Under the pieces are notes generated by a model, which did no database searches, was not told the origin of the DNA, and saw only the letters and a program-made list of their open reading frames with translations. Position numbers and translations under genes: made by a program. From NCBI GenBank assembly GCA_030626085.1, contig DAOUPQ010000003.1, positions 1 to 34,657 of the forward strand: a stretch of 34,657 nucleotides of DNA. The letters run 5' to 3'. Shown piece after piece: positions 7,340 to 14,439 of this stretch (its first letter is position 1; each line of letters opens with the position of its first letter). The stretch is from Flavobacteriia bacterium. GTDB taxonomy: Bacteria > Bacteroidota > Bacteroidia > Flavobacteriales > Flavobacteriaceae.

Positions 7340-8488
7340 TTATCGTTTTAAAATAAAATATGGAAAATATATAATTTCAAAAATTGCAGGTTTTATATCC
7401 TCTAATTCCCATACCGCATATTTAGTGTTTTTTTTAGTCTTAGGATAATTTATGTTTAATAATTTCATTTTAATCATTGTAGGAATATCAGTAACCAAAT
7501 GTCTAAAAGTAGCACTTTCCTGATTATTTTTAATTATTGGCTCTAAGTTATAAATATGATGATATAGGCTCATCAAAATTGGAGACAAACTTTTTTCTGT
7601 CATTGAATGCCATTTCCAAGTACGAGGATTAACTTCTAAAAACTTATAGGTATTGTCTCTTGTGTCAAATTTAAATTCTACTTCACAAACTCCAGTAAAA
7701 CTAACTTTTTTTAATATTTTTTTAGCATATTCGACTAACTCAGGCATTTCAACTGTTTCAGCATAGGTTGTTGCATTTCCAAAATCAGGTGGGTGTTGCC
7801 TTGCTCGTCTTGCAGAAAGTGTAACTAATGGTCTATATCCATCAAACATAAAACAAACAGAATATTGATGTTCACTATTTCCTGGGATAATATCTTGAAT
7901 AATAACTTCTTCATTTGGTATCAATGCTAATGCTTTTTGATAATTATCTTTCAATTCAGTATAGTTTTTACATACAAAAACCTTTTTTTTTGTCTTTGAG
8001 TAAAAAGTATGCATTACAGCAGGTTTAATTATACATGGATAAGTAATGTCTAATTCTTCAATCTCATTCCAACTATTAGCCATCCATGTTTTTGGAATTA
8101 AAATATTTAAATCTGCTGCTAATTTATACGTAAGTCTTTTGTTAAAAAAATATTGAAGTATATCAAAATTGACTGTGCTAACCTTGAAATATTTAGACAA
8201 TTCGTTTTTATTTTCTCCTAATATTCCCACAACTAAATCATTGGTGGGCATTAGCAACCAGTTTTTATATTTACTGTTTTTTCCTAAAAAAAATAATTTA
8301 TTTAATAATTCCCCTTTCTTATATTTTATAAACTTTTTGCAATATTTTGAATGTCGCGTTAAATTAATGATAGTATGATCTAAAAGAATTACAGGAATAT
8401 TATTTTTACCATATATTCTTGTAATTCCCAGTCCTTGTACATGACCTCCAATCACTATTACACCTGGTTTATCTTTATTAATAATCAT
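7340..8488 (-). CDS. ATP-grasp family carboxylate-amine ligase
   Basis: The N-terminal GVIVIGGHVQGLGITRIYG resembles the pre-ATP-grasp nucleotide-like fold. The ATP-grasp core shows YPCIIKPAV (first ATP lysine), EEVIIQDIIPGNSEHQYSVC and the metal-binding end FTGVCEVEFKFD and YKFLEVNPRTWKWH, the ExNPR motif. Such proteins activate a carboxylate as acyl phosphate and join it to an amine or thiol. At 382 aa it is typical of the ATP-grasp proteins seen in surface glycan loci. It is the first gene of a tight group with the decarboxylase-like and DUF354 genes, suggesting that it attaches an amino acid to a sugar carboxylate or similar group. The substrate is not readable from sequence. Confidence 0.85.
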   Translation of the reverse strand: MIINKDKPGVIVIGGHVQGLGITRIYGKNNIPVILLDHTIINLTRHSKYCKKFIKYKKGELLNKLFFLGKNSKYKNWLLMPTNDLVVGILGENKNELSKYFKVSTVNFDILQYFFNKRLTYKLAADLNILIPKTWMANSWNEIEELDITYPCIIKPAVMHTFYSKTKKKVFVCKNYTELKDNYQKALALIPNEEVIIQDIIPGNSEHQYSVCFMFDGYRPLVTLSARRARQHPPDFGNATTYAETVEMPELVEYAKKILKKVSFTGVCEVEFKFDTRDNTYKFLEVNPRTWKWHSMTEKSLSPILMSLYHHIYNLEPIIKNNQESATFRHLVTDIPTMIKMKLLNINYPKTKKNTKYAVWELEDIKPAIFEIIYFPYFILKR

Positions 8489-8738
8489 TATATTATACTT
8501 TTAATGATTTAATCGAAAATAATTCCTTGAGGCTTTGCCTCGGGGTTTCCAATTAAACCTCTCCTAAAAGGAGAGGTCAAAACTGTTTTTATAGTTTTGG
8601 GTGAGGTTTAAATAAATAAATTTCGTTTTTTGCACCTTTAAGTCAAAATGAAATGAGCGCCCGCCTGCCGGTCGTGGCAGGAAATACCTCTATAGCTCTG
8701 CCTCGAGGATAGTTCGTTTCAAGAAATTTTTTATTTTT
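8489..8738. repeat. Intergenic mosaic of hairpin-forming repeats
   Basis: This 250 bp spacer contains no ORF but three clean hairpins: GAGGC/GCCTC (8529-8541), ACCTCTCCT/AGGAGAGGT with a 3-nt loop (8557-8577) and a G+C-rich CCTGCC/GGCAGG (8664-8681). The middle one is followed by a block ending ttttgggtgaggttt. These resemble the repeated intergenic filler common in Bacteroidota genomes, and their G+C content stands out from the surroundings. Any of them could end transcription of the ligase gene before the ATP-grasp operon, but none has a classical T-tract. Confidence 0.6.
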
Positions 8739-10190
8739 TTATTTCTTCCCTGTAGATTTAATCATCATTTTATCTAAAAACTCAAATTTTTGAGGAATTT
8801 TATATAACGCTAATCTATCCTTGCATTGCATTAAAATTTCTTTTTTAATTAACTCTTTCTTATCAAATCGATCTATTACCACAATGGCTTTTAATACTTC
8901 TCCTAAAACATCATCATAAACTCCTTTTATCGTACAATCTACAACCAAAGGTACTGATAAAATAACTTCTTCAATTTCTTTAGGGCTTATTCTTTTCCCA
9001 CCAACTTTTATGATCTCTTTTTCTCTGGCAACAATATAAATATATCCATCTTTATCCATTTTTGCCAGATCTCCTGTATAAAGCAAGCCTTCTTTTAGGA
9101 CTTCCTTAGTTCCTTCGGGATCTTTATAGTATCCTGACATTATATTACCTCCTTTTGCAACAATTTCTCCGACTTCACCTAATGGGGGTTCGTTACCTTC
9201 TTTATCAACAACTTTAAGTATTACTTCAGGTATGGCTTTACCAATCGATCCCAATTTACTTAATACCAATTCCGATGGTAAATAAGATAATCGTGCCGTA
9301 GCCTCGGTTTGCCCATACATCACATTAAAATTAATATCCGGAAAAGTTTCAACAAATTCTTCGATAAATACGTTGTGTAATTTCCCACCGGCTTGCGTTA
9401 CATATCTTAGATCCGGGAATTTGGTCTCTTTAAATGATTTTGATTTTTTTAATAACATTTGATAATGACTGGGTACACCAGAAAAACCTGTACATCTAAA
9501 CTTCTTTAAATCATTTATTACTGTACCTAAAAACATAAATGTATTGTTAAATACAACCTGACCACCAACTCTTAAATGTGTATGAAGCAATGATAGTCCA
9601 AAACAATAATAAAATGGTAAAACAATCAATTGAATATCCTTTGATGTTAATCCTAAATATTCTATAATTGAATCAGTATTTGAAATAATATTTTGATGGG
9701 TAATCATTACCCCTTTTGGTTTACCTGTTGAACCGGAAGTGAAAATTATTTCCGCCAAGTTTTGACTAACAAAAACACTATTAAGATCAATAATATTTTG
9801 ATTTTTAAGAATTTTATCAAATTTATCTTCATCTATAATAGTTTTAAACCCTTTTAGATCTAATTTCGATTCTATTTTTTTATCACAAAAAATTAGATCA
9901 CTCTCTGTTGTATTAGAAATAAAATTTAAATTTTCCTGTTCAATTGAAAAATCTAATGGTACGCAAACATTTCCCGATTTCATAATACCTAAATATACAG
10001 TAATAAAAAAAACTGAATTTTGATTTATTAATACAATCTTTTTATCAATACCGATACTTTTATTTAAATAGGCAGCAATTTTAAGACTATTGTTATAAAG
10101 CTCTTTATAAGAAATTGTTTCTTTATTTCCTATCACAAAATCTTTTTCCAGATATTTTGTTTCTTTAAAAAAGTAATCAAATACATTCAT
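8739..10190 (-). CDS. AMP-forming acyl/aryl acid ligase (ANL superfamily)
   Basis: All main motifs of the adenylate-forming (acyl-CoA synthetase/NRPS A-domain) family are present: IIFTSGSTGKPKGV (about 148-161), VMYGQTEATARLSYLP, LYTGDLAKMDKDGY, VAREKEIIKVGGKRISPKEIEEV, and a final KSTGKK carrying the catalytic lysine. The protein stops one residue after that lysine, so the usual short tail is missing. With an ACP gene nearby, it most likely adenylates a carboxylic acid and loads it on the ACP phosphopantetheine, comparable to the ligase/ACP/amidotransferase sets of exosortase-associated EPS loci. The acid is unknown. An octamer tandem array begins 13 bp before its start codon. Confidence 0.87.
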   Translation of the reverse strand: MNVFDYFFKETKYLEKDFVIGNKETISYKELYNNSLKIAAYLNKSIGIDKKIVLINQNSVFFITVYLGIMKSGNVCVPLDFSIEQENLNFISNTTESDLIFCDKKIESKLDLKGFKTIIDEDKFDKILKNQNIIDLNSVFVSQNLAEIIFTSGSTGKPKGVMITHQNIISNTDSIIEYLGLTSKDIQLIVLPFYYCFGLSLLHTHLRVGGQVVFNNTFMFLGTVINDLKKFRCTGFSGVPSHYQMLLKKSKSFKETKFPDLRYVTQAGGKLHNVFIEEFVETFPDINFNVMYGQTEATARLSYLPSELVLSKLGSIGKAIPEVILKVVDKEGNEPPLGEVGEIVAKGGNIMSGYYKDPEGTKEVLKEGLLYTGDLAKMDKDGYIYIVAREKEIIKVGGKRISPKEIEEVILSVPLVVDCTIKGVYDDVLGEVLKAIVVIDRFDKKELIKKEILMQCKDRLALYKIPQKFEFLDKMMIKSTGKK

Positions 10191-10514
10191 TTTTTAATGC
10201 TGTAATGGGGTAATGTGTTAATGAGATAATAAGATAATGCGTTAATGAGATAATGCGTTAATTGTATAATATTTATCATTGATTATTTGTCCAATTAGCA
10301 TCATCCATGTTCGATTTATTTTGAACGCTGATGACGCGGATTAAACTGATCTGCACTGATTTCTTATCTGTGACTATCCATATAATCTGTGTTCTGTTTT
10401 GTAGAGATCTCTCTATTCCGTTTCACTACAATCGAAATGACATACAACTCTAGATTTGTAAACTAATCTACTGATACTACTTACTTTTTGAACTTTTAAC
10501 TTTATACTTTTAAC
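10191..10514. other. Intergenic region, 324 bp, filled with repeat remnants
   Basis: No gene is visible. From left to right it holds the octamer array, a block with acgctgatgacgcggatt and gatctgcactgatttc (about 10323-10396), a TCATTTCGA-type palindrome remnant (10401-10443, read on minus as GTCATTTCGATTGTAGTGAAA) and a heptamer array at the end of the NAD synthase-like gene. I recognise these as the kind of short dispersed intergenic sequence common in Bacteroidota. No convincing promoter for the ligase gene was found. Confidence 0.55.
10203..10266. repeat. Octanucleotide tandem array (TAATGNGN), about 8 units
   Basis: Reading the plus strand, TAATGGGG TAATGTGT is followed by TAATGAGA, TAATAAGA, TAATGCGT, TAATGAGA, TAATGCGT and TAATTGTA in strict 8-nt register. 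Within it the 16-mer TAATGCGTTAATGAGA is partly repeated. The array ends 13 bp before the ATG of the AMP-forming ligase gene, so it forms that gene's 5' leader. Confidence 0.85.
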
Positions 10515-10517
10515 TTA
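10490..10517. repeat. Heptanucleotide tandem array (NAACTTT) at the 3' end of the NAD synthase-like gene
   Basis: Four 7-nt units, GAACTTT TAACTTT, ATACTTT and TAACTTA, run up to and include the stop codon (10515-10517) of the NAD synthase-like gene. The register is exact. Confidence 0.7.
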
Positions 10518-11495
10518 AAAGATCGATCTCATCCTTAAATATTCAGTAGTTTTTCTTTTCCTTTCAAAATTCTTATAATTATTCTCAATTTCCTCCGTAG
10601 TTTTTCTCATTATTTTTCCCACTTCTTCGGCAGAATAGTCATTTTCCCATCCGTACCAGATTAAATCCATCTCTTCAAAAGGCATTTGATAGAAAAAATC
10701 TTCCTGAGTTTGTTCTGCAGTATAGGTATCTGTTGTTGGCGTACGATCAATTATTTCCTGAGGCACACCAAGATATTTTGCCAATTGATAAACCTGTGTT
10801 TTATACAGTTGTCCGATTGGCATTACATCAGCTGCTCCATCACCATGTTTAACAAAAAAACCTTGTTCTACTTCATGCTTATTTGGTGTTCCAATAACAG
10901 CATAATGCAATCTTTCAGCATGATAATAAAGCATGGACATCCTACTGCGTTGTTTAAAATTTGTTGAGGCAACAATTTGTAGATATTCTTTTACAGGTAA
11001 GATCTTACTTTTAACATCACCATTTGGTTTTATAACGGTAATGGAAGATATTGCAGGCATATTCTGACTTATATTTTGCTTGATCTCAATTTTTGCTTTA
11101 TCCACTTTAGGATCAAAATCAGTAATTACGCTGGAAATTGCTTTATCTCTTCTTTGGTAACAACCAAAACCATCCAATGCATTTGTTATATCTTCAATTA
11201 AAGTAGAAACGCCGAATTTATCTGCCAATTTTCTTGCTAACATTTCACTATCGCCACTTGAATCCTGTTCAGGCAACATAATTCCTGTTACTCTTTTAGA
11301 TCCGAATGCTTTAGCAGCTAGTGCCATAACAACAGAAGAATCAATACCTCCACTAATACCTATGATAGCTCCTCTTCGTTGTAGCTGACGAGTAACATCA
11401 TTTTTTAATTTATCAATAATTTCACTGCATACCTTTTCAATATTTTCAATATGTAAAATATCTTTTGAAAATGGTTTTTTATCTTTTGTTATCAT
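10515..11495 (-). CDS. nadE: NAD(+) synthase-like adenylating amidotransferase
   Basis: The protein shows the N-type ATP pyrophosphatase loop IGISGGIDSSVV (about 45-56) and the NadE-specific order of blocks: PEQDSSGDSEMLARKLA, FKQRSRMSMLYYHAERL, VIGTPNKHEVEQGFFVKHGDGAADVMP and LYKTQVYQLAKYLGVP. NadE adenylates nicotinate-adenine dinucleotide and amidates it with ammonia. The late substrate block reads RTPTTDTYTAEQTQEDFF, divergent from the usual form of housekeeping enzymes. No glutaminase domain is present, so ammonia must come from outside. Its place between an AMP-forming ligase and an asparagine synthase suggests a specialised amidation in glycan modification rather than cofactor supply (inference). 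True NAD synthesis remains possible; the symbol records family only. Confidence 0.85.
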   Translation of the reverse strand: MITKDKKPFSKDILHIENIEKVCSEIIDKLKNDVTRQLQRRGAIIGISGGIDSSVVMALAAKAFGSKRVTGIMLPEQDSSGDSEMLARKLADKFGVSTLIEDITNALDGFGCYQRRDKAISSVITDFDPKVDKAKIEIKQNISQNMPAISSITVIKPNGDVKSKILPVKEYLQIVASTNFKQRSRMSMLYYHAERLHYAVIGTPNKHEVEQGFFVKHGDGAADVMPIGQLYKTQVYQLAKYLGVPQEIIDRTPTTDTYTAEQTQEDFFYQMPFEEMDLIWYGWENDYSAEEVGKIMRKTTEEIENNYKNFERKRKTTEYLRMRSIF

Positions 11496-11946
11496 TGTTT
11501 CTTATTATATTTTTTATTTTTTTACTACTTACATGAATTTAGTTGAAAATTCATTATCAATAATTTTTGATTGTTTTTATTAGGTTAGTTTATAATACTA
11601 TTTATTCTTTTTCTCATTGATGGAAAAAGAAACAAAAAGATCTAGGCTTCAAAATCATAAACTAATCTGTTCATTACCTACTAATCAAATCCATCAAGTT
11701 AATGAATTCAAATCTTATCTAATTATTTTTAATGATTTTTTACCCCCAACCCTAAAGGGTGAAATCATTAAATACTAAGCTTTTTTGACTCCCTTTAGGG
11801 TAAGGGGAAAAACAAAAAAGCTAGAACTTATTAATATTGGTCTGTCCGACAAGGCAGGCTTTAGGGAAGGGGTCAAACAAAAAAGCGCAATATGTCAATA
11901 TTCACAATCCTTTTAATTTGTTTTATACTTTATAATCGGGGTGATT
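11496..11946. other. Intergenic region, 451 bp, with CCCTAAAGGG-type repeats
   Basis: There is no ORF. The left half is plain A+T-rich DNA with a block cattgatggaaaaagaaac resembling common Bacteroidota filler. The right half carries an inverted repeat (listed separately) and a third related piece, gtccgacaaggcaggcttta, followed by gggaaggggtc up to 11874. No promoter box could be assigned. Confidence 0.5.
11749..11801. repeat. Inverted repeat ACCCTAAAGGG / CCCTTTAGGGT
   Basis: Perfect 11-bp arms (11749-11759 and 11791-11801) flank a 31-nt loop, and each arm is itself nearly palindromic. C-rich and G-rich runs just outside extend the pairing imperfectly. It may fold in the transcript between the asparagine synthase and NAD synthase-like genes. 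Confidence 0.7.
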
Positions 11947-13920
11947 TTAATCAATAACCACTTTATCCAATACAACCAAATCCTCTTCACTTAATTTAGG
12001 CATAGATCTCTTAACAAATAAATCATACAAAATCTGAGTTGATAAAATCCCTGTCAATGCCATATTATCTATTTCCGAAACTTGTTTTTTTGAATGCATT
12101 TTAGTTAGAAGTAATTTTACATGTTTCAAATTAAAGATTCCATAAGATATTATTCTATCATCAGAAAACATTTCCTTTAGATACTTCGGTAAAACACTGG
12201 AAATAAAAGTGCTTTTTATAGGAGCTCTATAAGCCTGTTTTGATCGGTTTAAAATACTATCAGGTAATCTGCCTTTCATCATTTTCTTTAACAGATATTT
12301 TTCATTTAAACCATGAAGCTTAAGATCGGGGTTTAGTTGCATTGCAAACTCAATCACTCTATGATCTAAAAAAGGATATCTTCCTTCTATTGAATTCGCC
12401 ATAGCCATCCTATCTCCTTGTGAAGATAATAAATAACCCGACATAAAAATATTTAATTCAATCCATTGAGCCTTAGTTAAAGAATCATAACCTTCTAATC
12501 TATCCTTAAGCAGCTTTTCAATAGTATTAATTGGATTATAATCTCCAATTAAATCTTTATACTCCTTAGATAAATAATTCTTTATACGAGAAGTATTATT
12601 CCACCTTAATAAATGCGAATAAATTGGTGATTCTGTTTCATTGAGTTTATAGCCAAAGAACATTTTTAAAATATTGCTATTGGCACTCTTCATTTGAGGT
12701 AAATATGGATATAATTTTTTTAGTAGAAGTGAACGGTATTTTGATTGTGGATCTTTAGCCCAAAAACGTCTGATCTTAGTTTCCTTAAAAATATTATAAC
12801 CTCCTAAAAGTTCATCTGCACCCTCACCTGTTATAACAACTTTAATATGATGATCTTTTACGTTTTTCGCAAGTAAACTCATGGGAGTAGGAGCTGTACG
12901 TAGCAATGGAGCTTCTGTATACCAAACCACTTCTTTAAAATTTTTTGCTATTTCTTTTGGACTACAAGTTATACTTGAATGCTGTGTGTCAAAGTATTTT
13001 ACTGCAGTATTTTGATAAGAAGATTCATCAAAATCTTTTTCGGTAAATCCAATAGAAAATGTTTTAAGATTCTTAGGTGATATTTTCTTTATAAAAGAAG
13101 TCGTTATACTTGAATCCAGACCTCCACTTAAATAGGCCGCAACCGGCACATCAGCTCTTAATCTTAATTTAACCGCATCCAAAAAAATTTCTTCAAACTC
13201 TTTTGATGCTTCTTCAATATTGTTGTATTTATATTCATTTGGTTTATGAATAGGTAATTTCCAGTAGTTTGTCTTTTTTATACCTTTTTTATTGATGACC
13301 ATAAAAGATCCTGGAGGTATTTCAAAAATTCCTTCAAAAGCAGTATTTGGACTTAAAGATGTCCAAAAAGTAAAATATTCTGAAAGGTTCTTTGCGGATA
13401 TTTTAAATTCCATTTTAGGAAATTCTAAAAAGGATTTCATCTCTGATGCAAAAACAAAAGAACCTCCAACTACCGTATAAAACAAAGGTCTTATCCCTAC
13501 TCTATCTCTTGCCAGAAACAATTCTTCTTTCTTTTTATCCCAGATTGCAATAGCAAATTGTCCATTAAGTTTGTTGAGGAAATCCGAACCGTATTCTTCA
13601 TACAAATGAAGAACTACCTCTGTATCACTATTGGTTTTAAACTGATGACCCTTTTTAAACAATTCTTCTCTGAGTTCAATATAATTAAAAATCTCACCAT
13701 TAAAAACAATCCATAATGAATCATCATAATTGGATATTGGCATTGTCCCCGATACAAGATCGATAATACTTAAACGCACACTACCTAAAGCAACCTGATC
13801 GGATATAAAGACACCGCTTTCATCCGGACCACGATGCTTAATTCGGGTTAGCATCCGTTTTAGAATACTCTGCGATTCTTCTTTATATAAATTTGGATAA
13901 AAACCTGCTATTCCACACAT
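11947..13920 (-). CDS. Asparagine synthase (glutamine-hydrolysing)-type amidotransferase 1
   Basis: The N-terminal class II glutamine amidotransferase domain starts MCGIAGFY with the nucleophile Cys2 and includes RIKHRGPDESG, VRLSIIDL and FNGEIFNY. The C-terminal synthetase domain has the ATP loop SGGLDSS (265-271), VVITGEGADELLGGY and IEGRYPFLDH. Glutamine-derived ammonia would be passed to an adenylated carboxylate. At 657 aa it is a full-length member. In glycan loci such AsnB paralogues usually amidate uronic acids or carrier-bound acids instead of aspartate. It is one of two in this cassette, which also has an ACP and an AMP ligase. Free asparagine synthesis is the alternative. Confidence 0.9.
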   Translation of the reverse strand: MCGIAGFYPNLYKEESQSILKRMLTRIKHRGPDESGVFISDQVALGSVRLSIIDLVSGTMPISNYDDSLWIVFNGEIFNYIELREELFKKGHQFKTNSDTEVVLHLYEEYGSDFLNKLNGQFAIAIWDKKKEELFLARDRVGIRPLFYTVVGGSFVFASEMKSFLEFPKMEFKISAKNLSEYFTFWTSLSPNTAFEGIFEIPPGSFMVINKKGIKKTNYWKLPIHKPNEYKYNNIEEASKEFEEIFLDAVKLRLRADVPVAAYLSGGLDSSITTSFIKKISPKNLKTFSIGFTEKDFDESSYQNTAVKYFDTQHSSITCSPKEIAKNFKEVVWYTEAPLLRTAPTPMSLLAKNVKDHHIKVVITGEGADELLGGYNIFKETKIRRFWAKDPQSKYRSLLLKKLYPYLPQMKSANSNILKMFFGYKLNETESPIYSHLLRWNNTSRIKNYLSKEYKDLIGDYNPINTIEKLLKDRLEGYDSLTKAQWIELNIFMSGYLLSSQGDRMAMANSIEGRYPFLDHRVIEFAMQLNPDLKLHGLNEKYLLKKMMKGRLPDSILNRSKQAYRAPIKSTFISSVLPKYLKEMFSDDRIISYGIFNLKHVKLLLTKMHSKKQVSEIDNMALTGILSTQILYDLFVKRSMPKLSEEDLVVLDKVVID

Positions 13921-14004
13921 AAAAGGTTAAGTGTTTTTTGTTGATGTGTTTGTCTGTGTATTTGTTAAACTCACTACCCTATATTAATTCTAAAAACGAA
14001 TGTT

Positions 14005-14044
14005 GTCATACTGAGCGAAGTGATAACGTAGTCGAAGTATCTCT
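14005..14044. repeat. TCAT-type intergenic repeat element
   Basis: The stretch gtcatactgagcgaagtg followed by gtagtcgaagtatctc is a copy of the TCATnCTGAGCGnAG...GTCGAAGnATCTC element found repeatedly between genes in Bacteroidota. It lies in the 207 bp gap between asparagine synthase 1 and the ACP gene. Related but diverged copies are at 10401-10443 and 34173-34252. Confidence 0.6.
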
Positions 14045-14107
14045 TTCTTTTTTTACTGACTATCTGTCTAATCAGTGTTATCCGTGTTCCTTTTTCTTCT
14101 CAACATT

Positions 14108-14149
14108 AGACCTTTGACTTTCGACTTTCAACCTTTGACTTTGGACTCT
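14108..14149. repeat. Heptanucleotide tandem array (YGACTTT) across the ACP stop codon
   Basis: Six units in exact 7-nt register (AGACCTT, TGACTTT, CGACTTT, CAACCTT, TGACTTT, GGACTCT) span the stop codon of the ACP gene at 14128-14130. The last ACP residues, ESKVKG, are encoded by the repeat. Confidence 0.8.
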
Positions 14150-14385
14150 AATAACTTTCCTTCAACAAATTCAACAATACTATTAATAGATTCAAAATTT
14201 TTAGGATTAAGCTCATCATCATCTACCTCTACATGATAATTCTCATTGAGAAACTCAATAAGAAAGAGAAGACCCATAGAGTCTAAAAGACCAGTGTCAA
14301 AGATTAGTGTATCGTCTTTGATCTTATTTGCATCTGAAAGCGATGCTTCAATAATGTAGTTTTTGATTTCTTCTTTTGTTTTCAT
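14128..14385 (-). CDS. Acyl carrier protein
   Basis: This is an 85-aa protein with the size, acidic character and four-helix pattern of an acyl or peptidyl carrier protein. The phosphopantetheine attachment motif is DTGLLDSMGLL, with Ser36. A 4'-phosphopantetheinyl transferase from elsewhere in the genome would activate it. Lying between two asparagine synthase-type genes and near an AMP-forming ligase, it is probably a dedicated carrier for an acyl or aminoacyl group that is amidated or transferred to a sugar, not the fatty-acid ACP. The C-terminal ESKVKG comes from a heptamer array crossing the stop codon, so the tail has probably been changed by repeat insertion or expansion. Confidence 0.88.
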   Translation of the reverse strand: MKTKEEIKNYIIEASLSDANKIKDDTLIFDTGLLDSMGLLFLIEFLNENYHVEVDDDELNPKNFESINSIVEFVEGKLLESKVKG

Positions 14386-14439
14386 AACATTAATTATTTT
14401 AAGGGGATTAATATAAGTCTATTATTAAAATTATTCTAT

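Noticed and set aside
10203-10266. CRISPR array
   Set aside because: The units are only 8 nt in direct contiguity with no spacers, and no cas genes are present.
10686-10967. Plus-strand 93-aa ORF opposite the NAD synthase-like gene
   Set aside because: The minus-strand frame carries conserved NadE motifs over the same bases; the plus frame has none.
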